A stretch of DNA of 64,000 bases from B10-G9 sp963712165 (GTDB lineage: Bacteria > Chloroflexota > Anaerolineae > Anaerolineales > UBA11858): assembly GCA_963712165.1 (NCBI GenBank), contig CAVQGY010000005.1:124001-188000 (forward strand), read 5' to 3'. A program made the position numbers and the translations under genes. Positions 42,072-51,960 of the stretch are shown one piece after another. Position 1 is the stretch's first letter; every line of letters begins with the position of its first letter. Under the pieces are notes generated by a model. That model was not told the origin of the DNA. It worked only from the letters and a program-made list of their open reading frames with translations, and made no database searches.

Positions 42072-44102
42072 CTATTTTCCTGCCAGCAAGTTGATCTTTT
42101 CCCAGGGTTTCATATCTGTCTGCAGAGCAAGAAGCTCGCGCAGCTCGAACAGCTGATCCCGCAAACCGGCAGCGGTTTCAAATTCCAGGTTTTCCGCGGC
42201 AGCCAGCATTTGGACTTCCAGTTCAGCGATGATATTCTTCAGCTCTGGCACCGGAATATTCTCCATGCCAGCCTCGTATTCCTCACCGCTTTCGGCAACC
42301 GCCTTCGATTTCACCCTTTCAGTGATGTCCGAGATTGATTTCTTGATACTCTCCGGCTCGATACCATGTTCCTGGTTGTACTCGACTTGTTTCTGGCGCC
42401 TCCGATCAGTTTCATCCAGGGCGGTTTTCATAGCCGGTGTGATCGAGTCAGCATACATGATCACCTTGCCTTTCACGTGACGGGCTGCTCTTCCGATAGT
42501 CTGGATCAAAGCAGTATCCGAGCGCAGGAATCCTGCCTTATCAGCATCCAGGATGGCGACCAGGGATACTTCGGGGAGATCCAGACCTTCCCGGAGCAGA
42601 TTGATGCCCACTATCACGTCATAAATGCCCAGCCGCAGATCCCGCAGTATGCCAACCCGCTCCAGGGTGTCGATCTCAGAATGCAGGTAGTGAACTTTGA
42701 CCCCGCTTTCCTCGAGGTATTTGGATAGATCCTCTGCCATCCGCTTGGTCAGGGTCGTTACCAGAACCCGCTCGCCTCTTTCAGACCGCTCGAAGATCTC
42801 ACCCATCAAATCATCCACCTGTCCCTCGATGGGTCGAACGACCACTTCCGGGTCGATCAAGCCTGTGGGTCTGATGATCTGGTCTACCACTTCATCAACC
42901 TTGCCCAGCTCATAGGGGCCTGGAGTGGCAGATGTATATATGGTATAGCCCATTTTTTCTTCGAATTCCTCAAATTGGAGCGGACGATTGTCCAGCGCAG
43001 AAGGTAGCCGGAATCCATATTCCACCAGGGTGGATTTTCGTGAGCGATCTCCGTTGAACATACCCCGGATCTGGGGTATTGTCATATGGGATTCATCCAG
43101 GATCAGCAGGTACTCCTGCGGCAGGTAATCCATCATTGTCCAAGGCGCCGAATTGGCTGGGCGCTGGTCAAGATGGCGGGAGTAGTTTTCTATGCCCGAG
43201 CAGTAACCCACCTCGCGAAGCATCTCCAGGTCGTATTTAGTGCGCTGTTCGATCCGCTGTGCTTCAAGCAGCTTCCCATGGCGATTAAAGGTGATCACCT
43301 GCTCTGTGACTTCATCTTCAATATCCTTGATCGCCTGCTTGAGTTTTTCTTCCTCGGTGATGAAGTGTTTGGCGGGGTAGATATGAACTTCCTGGACCTC
43401 TTCCAGGATTTCTGCAGTTACCCGGTCGATGCGAGAGATCCGCTCCACCTCGTCGCCGAAGAACGATACCCGATAGATATATTGGTCGTCATAGGCCGGG
43501 GCAATCTCCAGTGTATCTCCTCTCACACGGAAGGAACCTGGCCGTAAATCGATATCGTTGCGGGAATACTGTCCTTCGATAAGCTGGCGCAAGAGAGCAT
43601 TGCGCCGATAAACAGAACCAACACTCAATTCAATGGCGACACTGCCGTAAGCCTCAGGATTTCCCAAGCCGTAGATACAGGAGACCGAAGCAACAATGAT
43701 CACATCTTTGCGGGACATCAGTGCCGTGGTTGCGGCCAACCGCAACCTTTCAATTTCTTCATTGATATCGGTCTCTTTTTCGATGAAGAGATCATGATGG
43801 GGCACATAGGCTTCAGGCTGATAATAATCGTAGTAGCTGACAAAATATTCTACAGCGTTTTCCGGGAAGAATGATTTGAACTCCGCATATAGTTGGGCTG
43901 CCAGGGTTTTGTTATGGGCGATCACCAGGGCCGGCATCTGGGTCATTTCGATCAGATTGGCAACGGTGTATGTTTTGCCTGTGCCTGTAGCTCCCAGGAG
44001 GACCTGGTGCTGTTTCCCGGCGCGAATGCCTTCGATTAATTTTTCTATAGCCTGGGGCTGATCGCCCATAGGCCTGAACGGGGCCTGTAATTTAAACTCC
44101 AT
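42072..44102 (-). CDS. uvrB: Excinuclease ABC subunit B
   Basis: 676 residues from ATG 44102 (behind GAGGAAGGTT). UvrB verifies damage in nucleotide excision repair with UvrA and positions UvrC. Walker A 'LLGATGTGKTYTVAN' (about residues 36-50), 'VSYYDYYQPEAYVPHHDLFI' (beta-hairpin Tyr residues), 'LILDESHMTIPQ', 'GINLLREGLDLPEVSLVAIL', 'QTIGRAARHVKG' and the C-terminal UVR motif 'ENLEFETAAGLRDQL' are present. The upstream PHP gene ends 8 bases earlier. Confidence 0.98.
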   Translation of the reverse strand: MEFKLQAPFRPMGDQPQAIEKLIEGIRAGKQHQVLLGATGTGKTYTVANLIEMTQMPALVIAHNKTLAAQLYAEFKSFFPENAVEYFVSYYDYYQPEAYVPHHDLFIEKETDINEEIERLRLAATTALMSRKDVIIVASVSCIYGLGNPEAYGSVAIELSVGSVYRRNALLRQLIEGQYSRNDIDLRPGSFRVRGDTLEIAPAYDDQYIYRVSFFGDEVERISRIDRVTAEILEEVQEVHIYPAKHFITEEEKLKQAIKDIEDEVTEQVITFNRHGKLLEAQRIEQRTKYDLEMLREVGYCSGIENYSRHLDQRPANSAPWTMMDYLPQEYLLILDESHMTIPQIRGMFNGDRSRKSTLVEYGFRLPSALDNRPLQFEEFEEKMGYTIYTSATPGPYELGKVDEVVDQIIRPTGLIDPEVVVRPIEGQVDDLMGEIFERSERGERVLVTTLTKRMAEDLSKYLEESGVKVHYLHSEIDTLERVGILRDLRLGIYDVIVGINLLREGLDLPEVSLVAILDADKAGFLRSDTALIQTIGRAARHVKGKVIMYADSITPAMKTALDETDRRRQKQVEYNQEHGIEPESIKKSISDITERVKSKAVAESGEEYEAGMENIPVPELKNIIAELEVQMLAAAENLEFETAAGLRDQLFELRELLALQTDMKPWEKINLLAGK

Positions 44103-44110
44103 AACCTTCC

Positions 44111-45175
44111 TCACTCACGAATATAAATTGGGTTGCTGTAGATCCATCCTCGGCGTCTGCCCCGGAAAGGGAGAAAAACTTCAACACGATAAACACCTTT
44201 TTCAGCAACTTCGAATTTGTAGCCCAGGCGATTTCTCCATTTCTTGATGGGTATGCCATCTTTGATCAAAACACATTCTGCGGGTAGAGGTATTTCGATC
44301 TCCAGGGTTGCTCTACCTTGAAGGGGGATCTCATCCCCCATCACTCCCCGGTCTTCCCCGGATTTGGCGGTAAATCGAAAGCCGGTAGAAGGGAAGGGAA
44401 GGTCATAACCTATAAAGGCATGCCCTGCGCGTAAACCTTGATATATTAAACCCTGATCGGACTTAAAATCACCTGTTAATTCTGTTGGCAGCAGCAGGTG
44501 TGTGTTTACAGACTTGAAATGGAACTGGTAGGGGAAGAGTGTCCTCTTGATCGGCCCCAGGCTGGCATGCATGGCATGAGCATCTGATCCGCCGACCGCA
44601 ACAACGCGATTTCCTTCGCCGGTCAGGCGGTCCCATATGGCCAGGGTCTCTGGAATAGGACCGCGGGCGATCAAATTTGGTAGATAGGCATACCAGAGTG
44701 CAGCAGGGATATTCTTCAACCTGGTTTTGAATTCTGAGAATCCATTCCAGAGCTCAATCCCTGTATACCCACTGACATCCCACTTGTCCCAGGAAAAATC
44801 TCCCTGATCGAATTGAGGGGCAGCCGGATCGATAGGATGGGCGATGAATGACAGGCCGCCCAGATCATTGATTCGATCCAACAGCTTTTGAGTATCCCCG
44901 GCCATCCCAGCCAGTTCCTGGTCAGCACCAAAAACAAGCAGGTGATTGTTCCGGGCTGGAGTGTTGTTGTCGTGGATCTCCTCCCCAATCAGTACCAGGA
45001 TCTTTTTATCTCCCCGGGAGTGGTACCCTTCCTGATCTTGAACCAGGATATTGTGATCGGTGATGATCACCGCGTCGAGCCCGCTATCCAGAGCTGCTTC
45101 TGCAACCTCCTGGTGGGTGCCTGTGCCGTCTGAAAATACTGTATGCATGTGTAAGTTGATGATTATTTCTGGCAT
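44111..45175 (-). CDS. PHP-domain phosphoesterase (CehA/McbA-like)
   Basis: 354 residues. Metal ligands of the PHP fold: 'NLHMHTVFSDGTGT' (H-x-H), 'AVIITDHNI', 'LSFIAHPIDP' and 'AVGGSDAHAM'. The C-terminal about 100 residues form a beta-sandwich, as in CehA/McbA-type hydrolases. The reaction is a phosphoester or other ester hydrolysis, with substrate unknown. It is divergent from secG and probably cotranscribed with uvrB. Confidence 0.82.
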   Translation of the reverse strand: MPEIIINLHMHTVFSDGTGTHQEVAEAALDSGLDAVIITDHNILVQDQEGYHSRGDKKILVLIGEEIHDNNTPARNNHLLVFGADQELAGMAGDTQKLLDRINDLGGLSFIAHPIDPAAPQFDQGDFSWDKWDVSGYTGIELWNGFSEFKTRLKNIPAALWYAYLPNLIARGPIPETLAIWDRLTGEGNRVVAVGGSDAHAMHASLGPIKRTLFPYQFHFKSVNTHLLLPTELTGDFKSDQGLIYQGLRAGHAFIGYDLPFPSTGFRFTAKSGEDRGVMGDEIPLQGRATLEIEIPLPAECVLIKDGIPIKKWRNRLGYKFEVAEKGVYRVEVFLPFRGRRRGWIYSNPIYIRE

Positions 45176-45215
45176 AATCCATTCCTGTCTAACTAGATGA
45201 GTAGGGGTGAGCTTC

Positions 45216-45245
45216 TTGACGTTCTCCCTGTAGAGAAGGTATAAT
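45216..45245 (+). promoter_or_regulatory. Promoter of secG
   Basis: TTGACG (45216-45221), 18 bases, TATAAT (45240-45245). The spacer holds a small inverted repeat TTCTC/GAGAA. Confidence 0.8.
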
Positions 45246-45338
45246 CGCCCTGCTTGATAATCGTTGGAAAGTGTTAAAATGAATGATCAGCAGAACTGAT
45301 TTTGTGATCCAGCAAGCTGCTGGTCTGGGGAGGTTTTT

Positions 45339-45563
45339 GTGGCAACATATTTGAATATCGGATTGATTATTACATCTATTGCCCTGATTGCCAGTGTTAT
45401 TCTACAGAGCAAGGGAGCTGGCCTGGGTGGGTTAACAGGTGGCGATGCCGGGGGTGTTTTTTCTGCTCGCCGAGGAGTTGAAAAGACTCTATTCCGGGTG
45501 ACTATTGGACTCAGTGTTTTATTTTTTGGATTGGCTATTGCCTCAGTTATTGTAACAGTTTAA
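45339..45563 (+). CDS. secG: Preprotein translocase subunit SecG
   Basis: 74 residues from GTG 45339 with a GGGGAGG site. Two membrane helices flank the cytosolic loop 'SKGAGLGGLTGGDAGGVFSA' followed by R-R-G, the typical SecG signature. It assists SecYE in protein export. Confidence 0.93.
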   Translation: MATYLNIGLIITSIALIASVILQSKGAGLGGLTGGDAGGVFSARRGVEKTLFRVTIGLSVLFFGLAIASVIVTV

Positions 45564-45609
45564 TAGGAAGACAGACTTGTTATAGCACCAAGTGTTATGA
45601 CCAGAGAGT

Positions 45610-45640
45610 GCCGGAAAATATGGATCCCATGTTTTCCGGC
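45610..45640 (+). other. Strong stem-loop between secG and the binding-protein gene
   Basis: GCCGGAAAATATGG (45610-45623) pairs with CCATGTTTTCCGGC (45627-45640) over 14 pairs (one G-U), with a three-base loop. No T-run follows. It may be a terminator of non-standard kind or an mRNA processing/stability element. Confidence 0.6.
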
Positions 45641-45691
45641 TAGGTTTAAGTCAAGGGGGGATAGTATGTTCATAACTGTAGGAATGAACCC

Positions 45692-47398
45692 ATGGAACTG
45701 ATTAAGAAATTGCGCTGGCAAATATTGATTATTGTCCTGGCATTAGTGGTGATCGCTTTTGTCCTCTGGGGACAACAAGCTGAGCCAGTACTCGTGGAAA
45801 ATCCTGAGCCAACCAGTGGTGGATTGTATACAGAGGGTATTATCGGTTCCCTGATGCGCCTGAATCCGCTCCTGGCAGAATTCAATCCTCCCGATCAGGA
45901 CCCGGTTAGCCTGCTTTTCAGGGGGTTGATCCGTTTCGACAGTACCGGTTTACCGCAGCCCGACCTCTCCAGTGCCTGGGGGATCTCACAAGATGGCGCA
46001 GTATATAACTTCTCCCTGCGGCCGGATATTTTCTGGCATGACGGGGAGCCGGTAACTAGTGAGGATGTGATCTTTACAGTCAGCCTGCTTCAGGACCCGG
46101 AGTTCCCGGTTCCTGAAGATCTGGCAGCGTTCTGGCAGGAGGTTGAGGCGGTCATCCTGGATGAAAGGAATTTCCAGTTCAGACTCCCGGAAGCTTATTC
46201 CCCATTCTTGGCTTATCTTGATTTTGGGATATTGCCAGCCCATTTATTGGGTGACTTGACGGTCCCAGAAATCGTTGATGCGCCCTATAACCTGCAGCCA
46301 GTAGGCACAGGTCCTTATCAGTTTGACCAGTTGATCATAGAAGATGGTCAAATCGCGGGAGTTATCCTCAAGGTGAATCCAGAATTCTACAGAGAACAAG
46401 CTTTTCTGGATCAGGTGGCCTTTATATATTACCCAGATTCCCAGGCGATATGGGAGGCCTATCAGAATGGGGAGATCCAGGGCATTGGGGAGATCAGGGA
46501 TGAGATCCTTTTTGACGCGCTAGCGGACGAGGATCTAAGTTTATACACCAGCCGGTTGCCTGAATTGACTTTGGTACTGCTCAATCTGGATAACCCGGAG
46601 CTTCCCTTTTTGAACGAAGTGGACCTGAGGAAGGCTCTCCTGTATGGTATTAACCGTCAATATCTCGTGGATCAGATCAATCAGGGGCAAGCCATCATTG
46701 CAGATGGCCCTGTTTTCCCAAATACCTGGGCATTTTACGATAATATCCCCCGTTACGAATTTGACACCGAACTCGCGATTGAGATCATCAAAGACCTTGG
46801 GTATACCTTTCCAAGCGAAGATGTGCTCGCGCGAGAGAATGAAGAGGGGGACCGCCTGGAGATGGAACTGATCTACCCGGAAACTGGTATACACACCCAG
46901 ATCGCTCAGGCCATTCAGGAAAACTGGACAGTCCTGGGATTCAATATCACCCTACAACCGCTTTCTTACCAGGAGTTGTTGGATAAACTGGATGAGCGGG
47001 ATTATGCGGCGGCCTTGGTCGATCTGAATCTCACTGGTATGCCTGATCCTGATCCGTACCCATTCTGGCACCAAACCCAGAAGACGAACGGGCAGAATTA
47101 CTCCAATTGGAACGATCGCCGGGCGAGTGAGTACCTGGAACAAGCAAGATTGGTTCTTGATATTGGGGAACGGGCCAAGCTTTACAAGAATTTCCAGGTG
47201 AGATTTCATGATCAGCTGCCGGCTCTTCCTCTATATTATCAAGTTTATAACTACGGGGTTGCTTCAGACGTAAAGGGTGTCCGCATTGGCCCAATTTATA
47301 ATCCCTCCGATCGCCTAAATACCATCATTGATTGGTATTTGTTCGTGGAAGTGCCTGGCGGTTTGGAACCGACCGATGATAAACCAGCGGGAGACTAA
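45692..47398 (+). CDS. Peptide/oligopeptide-type substrate-binding protein (SBP family 5)
   Basis: 568 residues. An N-terminal membrane anchor ('LIIVLALVVIAFVLW', no lipobox Cys) is followed by 'SGGLYTEGIIGSLMRLNPLL', 'LFRGLIRFDSTGLPQPDLS', 'FSLRPDIFWHDGEPVTSEDV' and 'GTGPYQF', the family 5 pattern of peptide, nickel and sugar binders. No permease or ATPase lies nearby, so its transporter is encoded elsewhere or it works alone. It follows secG by 128 bases. Confidence 0.85.
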   Translation: MELIKKLRWQILIIVLALVVIAFVLWGQQAEPVLVENPEPTSGGLYTEGIIGSLMRLNPLLAEFNPPDQDPVSLLFRGLIRFDSTGLPQPDLSSAWGISQDGAVYNFSLRPDIFWHDGEPVTSEDVIFTVSLLQDPEFPVPEDLAAFWQEVEAVILDERNFQFRLPEAYSPFLAYLDFGILPAHLLGDLTVPEIVDAPYNLQPVGTGPYQFDQLIIEDGQIAGVILKVNPEFYREQAFLDQVAFIYYPDSQAIWEAYQNGEIQGIGEIRDEILFDALADEDLSLYTSRLPELTLVLLNLDNPELPFLNEVDLRKALLYGINRQYLVDQINQGQAIIADGPVFPNTWAFYDNIPRYEFDTELAIEIIKDLGYTFPSEDVLARENEEGDRLEMELIYPETGIHTQIAQAIQENWTVLGFNITLQPLSYQELLDKLDERDYAAALVDLNLTGMPDPDPYPFWHQTQKTNGQNYSNWNDRRASEYLEQARLVLDIGERAKLYKNFQVRFHDQLPALPLYYQVYNYGVASDVKGVRIGPIYNPSDRLNTIIDWYLFVEVPGGLEPTDDKPAGD

Positions 47399-47439
47399 TC
47401 CCTCCTGACCACCAGTTTGGACTACAAGGGTTGAACAAC

Positions 47440-50247
47440 GTGAACAAAGATATTGCCTATCCTGGACAAGAAAGCCAGATGAATCCTGAGACCTGGTTTG
47501 CACTCAAAGCCGATCAGGTCATATCCCTTCTAAATAGCAACCGCGAAGAGGGCCTATCCAATTCCGAAGCCCAGAAACGATTTGAGTCTTATGGAGCGAA
47601 CGAGCTCCAGGAAGCTCCACCCACCAGCATCTGGATCAAGATCTATGAGCAGTTTGCCAACTTTGTAGTCATCCTGCTCCTGGTGGCTGCAGTGATTTCA
47701 GCTGTCCTGTCTGACTGGATAGAAGCTGCTGCCATACTCACCATCGTGGTGTTAAACGCTATCCTTGGTGTGGTTCAAGAGAGTCGGGCAGAGGAAGCCC
47801 TGGCTGCCTTGAAGAAGATGGCAGCGCCTGATGCCAATATTCTCAGGGAAGGTCACCGCCAAGCGATCCCTGCCCGAGAGGTAGTCCCGGGAGATATTGT
47901 TTTCCTGGAAGCCGGAAACTTCGTGCCTGCAGACGTGCGGCTTTTAGAAACCGCTAATCTCAGGATCGAAGAGGCAGCTTTGACCGGGGAATCAGTGGCA
48001 GTCACAAAGAATCCCGATCTCGACCTGGAAGTGGATGCTCCCTTGGGAGACCGGAAAACCATGGCCTATACAGGCACGGTGGTCAGCTACGGACGGGGAG
48101 TAGGTGTAGTTGTCAGTACGGGAATGGGAACAGAGATCGGTCAGATCGCGACCATGCTCCAGGATGTGGAAGAAGGTGATACCCCACTGCAGAAGAAACT
48201 GGATAGTTTTGGGCGTACTCTGGGGTGGGTTACCTTGGTGATCTGCGGGGCGGTTTTTGTGGAAGGCTGGATAACAGGAACTCCTCCCCTGGAAATGTTC
48301 ATGATCGCGGTCAGTTTAGCCATCGCCGCCGTACCTGAAGGATTGCCTGCAGTAGTGACCATCACTCTGGCCCTGGGCATGCAGGAAATGATCGCCCGCA
48401 ATGCGTTGATCAGGAAGCTGTCCTCAGTGGAGACTTTGGGCTCGGCAACAGTGATCTGTTCTGACAAAACTGGCACTTTAACCCAGAATGAGATGACAGT
48501 AACCAATATCGCTGTGGATGGCGAGTTCCTGGATATTACCGGGACGGGATATGATCTGGAAGGGGATTTCCTGTGTGATGGCCTGGCAGTGGATTTGGCT
48601 GAGGATTATCCTGGCATCCGAACAGCCCTATGGATCAGCGCCTTGAATAATGATGCTATCCTGGAAACGGACTACGATGAACAGGGACGGCAATCAATCC
48701 GGATGGTTGGCGATCCAACTGAAGGTGCTCTTTTGATTGCCGCAGCAAAAGGTGGAGCACTTCCAGCACCGCTGGCCCAGGCTTACCCCCGGATAAAAGA
48801 GATTCCTTTCGATTCAGAACGCAAACGCATGGTGACTATCCATGCCATTAAACATCCTGAAGCCGGAGATGTATCCCCGTTTTACGATCAGAAACAGGAA
48901 GCCTGGTATGTTGTAGCTCAGAAAGGCGCCCCTGATATAGTTTTGGATCGCTGTACACATTACCAGGGCCGTGATGATACCGTTGTGCCGCTTGATGAGG
49001 AACAGCGCCGACGCATACTGGCAGCCAATGACCGCATGACCAGCCAAGCCCTTCGCGTTTTAGGCGTGGCCTACCGGGTGATCAAAGATTTGGATTATCA
49101 CCCGGATAGTGACCTGGATGATAGCATCGAGCAGGAGTTGATCTTTGTTGGTTTGCTGGGAATGATCGATCCAGCCCGCCCCGAGGTGCTTCCTGCGCTG
49201 GCTACGGCTAAGAAAGCTGGTATCCGGACAGTGATGATCACTGGTGATTATCCCAATACTGCCCGAGCGATCGCCCAGGAGATCGGGCTGCTCGCCGAAG
49301 GCCATCGTGTACTCACGGGCAAGGATCTGGATAGGCTCAGTGACGAGGATCTTAAAGAAACAGTAAAAGTAACCGATGTCTTTGCCCGGGTCTCGCCGGA
49401 GCATAAAGTGCGTATCGTAGACGCATTTCGAGCCAATAATGAAGTTGTAGCGATGACTGGTGACGGTGTCAACGATGCGCCTTCCATCAAAAAGGCGGAT
49501 ATTGGAATCGCCATGGGAATCACGGGGACTGATGTGGCCAAAGAAACAGCGGACATGGTGTTAACAGACGATAACTATGCCAGCATCGTTTCTGCTGTAG
49601 AACAAGGGAGAATCATTTACAGTAATATCAGGAAATTCGTCTACTTCCTGCTTTCCTGTAATATCGCAGAGATAGCGACCATCTTCCTGGCAACCATGTT
49701 CGGCTGGAGATCACCCCTGAGCGCCATCCAGCTCCTGTGGTTGAATTTGATCTCCGATGGTGCGCCTGCTCTGGCGCTGGGACTGGAAAAAGGCGATCCT
49801 GATCTAATGGATCAACCCCCTCGTGATCCTGGTGAGCCGATTTTGAACCGCTTTATGTTAACCGGGATTGGTATTCAGACTATCGCTATCACAGCCGTCA
49901 CATTGGGTGCTTACTGGATCGGGTTGAGGAATTACCCAGAATTGGCCCCTACTATGGCTTTTGTGACCCTCTCATTCTCAGAGCTGTTACGAGCTTTTAC
50001 AGCCCGATCAGAAAGGGTCCCGATCCTCAAGATAGGCTTGTTCAGCAATAAGGTGATGAATATTGCCATCCTTTCCTCATTGGCCTTGCTCATGGCAGTG
50101 GTCTACATCCCCTTCCTCCAGGGGATCTTTGACACAGTACCCCTGGGCTGGACCCAGTGGCGGATCATCTTGCCCTTGTTGATTGGCCCTTCAATCGCCG
50201 CTGAGCTTACCAAGATCATATACGGGTCAATAAAAGCTGGGAGCTGA
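47440..50247 (+). CDS. P-type Ca2+-transporting ATPase (type IIA)
   Basis: About 935 residues; TTG 47431 or GTG 47440 (AAGGG upstream) are the candidate starts. The N-terminal cation-ATPase domain 'GLSNSEAQKRFESYGANEL' precedes the actuator 'TGES' and helix 4 'AVPEGLPAVVTITLALG', the PEGL of calcium pumps. The phosphorylation site is 'CSDKTGTLTQNEMTV' (Asp342) and the hinge 'MTGDGVNDAPSIKKADIGIA'. It pumps Ca2+ (or Mn2+) out of the cell. A terminator follows. Confidence 0.93.
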   Translation: MNKDIAYPGQESQMNPETWFALKADQVISLLNSNREEGLSNSEAQKRFESYGANELQEAPPTSIWIKIYEQFANFVVILLLVAAVISAVLSDWIEAAAILTIVVLNAILGVVQESRAEEALAALKKMAAPDANILREGHRQAIPAREVVPGDIVFLEAGNFVPADVRLLETANLRIEEAALTGESVAVTKNPDLDLEVDAPLGDRKTMAYTGTVVSYGRGVGVVVSTGMGTEIGQIATMLQDVEEGDTPLQKKLDSFGRTLGWVTLVICGAVFVEGWITGTPPLEMFMIAVSLAIAAVPEGLPAVVTITLALGMQEMIARNALIRKLSSVETLGSATVICSDKTGTLTQNEMTVTNIAVDGEFLDITGTGYDLEGDFLCDGLAVDLAEDYPGIRTALWISALNNDAILETDYDEQGRQSIRMVGDPTEGALLIAAAKGGALPAPLAQAYPRIKEIPFDSERKRMVTIHAIKHPEAGDVSPFYDQKQEAWYVVAQKGAPDIVLDRCTHYQGRDDTVVPLDEEQRRRILAANDRMTSQALRVLGVAYRVIKDLDYHPDSDLDDSIEQELIFVGLLGMIDPARPEVLPALATAKKAGIRTVMITGDYPNTARAIAQEIGLLAEGHRVLTGKDLDRLSDEDLKETVKVTDVFARVSPEHKVRIVDAFRANNEVVAMTGDGVNDAPSIKKADIGIAMGITGTDVAKETADMVLTDDNYASIVSAVEQGRIIYSNIRKFVYFLLSCNIAEIATIFLATMFGWRSPLSAIQLLWLNLISDGAPALALGLEKGDPDLMDQPPRDPGEPILNRFMLTGIGIQTIAITAVTLGAYWIGLRNYPELAPTMAFVTLSFSELLRAFTARSERVPILKIGLFSNKVMNIAILSSLALLMAVVYIPFLQGIFDTVPLGWTQWRIILPLLIGPSIAAELTKIIYGSIKAGS

Positions 50248-50265
50248 GGGTTATTAGATTCATGC

Positions 50266-50298
50266 CTGGATCCACCAGAACCCGGTGGATCCAGTATT
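50266..50298 (+). terminator. Terminator after the P-ATPase gene
   Basis: CTGGATCCACC (50266-50276) pairs with GGTGGATCCAG (50284-50294), loop of seven, followed by a weak T-rich tract. Confidence 0.75.
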
Positions 50299-50433
50299 CT
50301 TTAAGAAGTCATCCCGTTATTGCCAAAATCTATCAAGTATTCATTTAATTAATGATTTATTAGAACTGCAGCATCCAATATATCTCAGGATATAAAACGG
50401 CTAGTATAGGTATACTGACCACAAGAGGAGTGA

Positions 50434-51162
50434 ATGATGAGTTCTCGCAAGTATCTTGAAGAACGACGACAGCAGAGAAAAAAACAGAATAATCTCTATG
50501 CACTGATCATGGTTGGCGGCGTAACTCTCGTTCTTGCTGCGGTGATCTATGCGGTTATTACCAGCAGTAATATCAACCTTAAGGCCAGGCAGATTGTGCA
50601 ACCGGAATTTTCCGAGCTTGATCAGTACGGGTTGAGCGGCTTGGGTGATCCCCAGGCTCCAGTGCTCATTGAAGAATATTCAGATTTTGGCTGTGGTTAC
50701 TGCGGAGACTTCGCATTGGGAACCAAGAAACTGCTGGAAGAGGAATATTTAATAACAGGCCAAGTTTCGCTTGTCTTCCGCACTCTTGGAAATCTAGCGG
50801 AAGCGCCAGCGCTTCGGCAGGCTGCTGAAGGTGTTTATTGTGCCGGTGAGCAAGAGGCATTCTGGGATTACCATGATCTGCTCTTCGCCAATCAGGCTAA
50901 ACTGTTTACCAACCGTACAGCAAATATCTCCAAAACGTTGGAGACCTTTGCGGAAATGCTTTTATTAGACCAGGATGAATTTACGGCCTGTGTAGCTGAA
51001 GGGAAATACCAGCAGCTGGTAGCCGAGAACCAGGTTGCTGCAGCTAATCTAGGCATTAGCGGAACGCCAACCTTTGTGATCAATGGGGTTGTCCTGCGCG
51101 GAAATCAACCTTATGAGAACTTCCAGCAGGTGATCGAGGAAGCACTGGCTGCCACTGAGTAA
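50434..51162 (+). CDS. DsbA/BdbD-like thiol-disulfide oxidoreductase
   Basis: 242 residues. A basic cytosolic N-terminus and a membrane anchor (about 21-43) precede a DsbA-fold domain: 'IEEYSDFGCGYCGDFALG' with Cys87 and Cys90, and a cis-Pro loop 'GISGTPTFVING'. It probably oxidises or isomerises thiols of exported proteins, and might serve cytochrome c apoproteins as well. The start follows AGAGGAG. No partner DsbB/VKOR gene is nearby. Confidence 0.85.
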   Translation: MMSSRKYLEERRQQRKKQNNLYALIMVGGVTLVLAAVIYAVITSSNINLKARQIVQPEFSELDQYGLSGLGDPQAPVLIEEYSDFGCGYCGDFALGTKKLLEEEYLITGQVSLVFRTLGNLAEAPALRQAAEGVYCAGEQEAFWDYHDLLFANQAKLFTNRTANISKTLETFAEMLLLDQDEFTACVAEGKYQQLVAENQVAAANLGISGTPTFVINGVVLRGNQPYENFQQVIEEALAATE

Positions 51163-51231
51163 ATCCCCGCCAGAAGAGTGAGTTGGAAAATAGTCGAAAT
51201 ATCCCGGTTTGATGGGATTAAGATGGCTTAT

Positions 51232-51618
51232 TCATCTCAATTTGATGGCATAGTATAGCCAAACTGTAAGAAAGAGAATAAATACGACGAGGAATCCCCA
51301 TGCAGCAAGCGGGGCTCCCATCCCTAGAGCTAATCCCAGTCCCAGGACAGCGCCCGAAGCCCAGATGACCTTCAACCTCAGTAAGGCGCGATAGGTATCT
51401 CTGGAAGCATTCCGGCTGAATAACGACTCTCCCCCTATCCCCAGTAGAGCAGCGCCAACCAAACGGGAGGTTACCGGATCGACATTCTCCCAGCCAAACC
51501 AAGGCATAATGACCTCCGGGAAGAAGATCAGCGGGATAGCGAACAGCATATCCACTCCAAAGTGGATCAAGAACCAGGTCTTTATTCTGGGAGGTATCAG
51601 ATCTTGTTTGGTATCCAT
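51232..51618 (-). CDS. Small membrane protein of unknown function
   Basis: 128 residues with four hydrophobic helices ('WFLIHFGVDMLFAIPLIFF', 'LVGAALLGIGGESLF', 'LKVIWASGAVLGLGLALGMG', 'WGFLVVFILFLTVWLYYAI'). I do not recognise the family. It lies five bases after the ferredoxin gene and is probably cotranscribed with it. Confidence 0.7.
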   Translation of the reverse strand: MDTKQDLIPPRIKTWFLIHFGVDMLFAIPLIFFPEVIMPWFGWENVDPVTSRLVGAALLGIGGESLFSRNASRDTYRALLRLKVIWASGAVLGLGLALGMGAPLAAWGFLVVFILFLTVWLYYAIKLR

Positions 51619-51623
51619 CACGG

Positions 51624-51959
51624 TTAAGGTTCCACTTCGTCTGAGGGCCGCGGACCAGGATCATCCAAGCCGCTTTCGCTGAAAGGCAGCAGCACTTTGA
51701 CATGCATCTCCTGATCCACTGTGCTCTGACAGGAAAGACGGAATTGTCCTATTTTCCCCTGGCTTTCCAGCTTGGCCTGTTCTGCTTCAGTCATCTCTTC
51801 CGGTTCACCGGATAGGAACACCACCCGGCAGGTTGTGCAGCGGGCAAAACCCCCACAGCGGTGCAGCGGTTCACCTCCAAGATCTTCTAGAGCATTAACC
51901 AGGCGGATTCCTTCTTCAACTTCGAATTCTCCAACACCCTCAATGATCAATTTAGGCAT
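51624..51959 (-). CDS. 2Fe-2S ferredoxin
   Basis: 111 residues. Four cysteines bind the cluster: Cys35, Cys41 and Cys44 in 'HRCGGFARCTTC' and Cys77 in 'FRLSCQS', the C-x5-C-x2-C...C spacing of plant/adrenodoxin-type ferredoxins. The N-terminal beta-hairpin 'PKLIIEGVGEFEVEEGIRLV' fits. The gene starts one base past the stop of the S9 peptidase gene. Its redox partner is not evident here. Confidence 0.88.
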   Translation of the reverse strand: MPKLIIEGVGEFEVEEGIRLVNALEDLGGEPLHRCGGFARCTTCRVVFLSGEPEEMTEAEQAKLESQGKIGQFRLSCQSTVDQEMHVKVLLPFSESGLDDPGPRPSDEVEP

Positions 51960-51960
51960 A

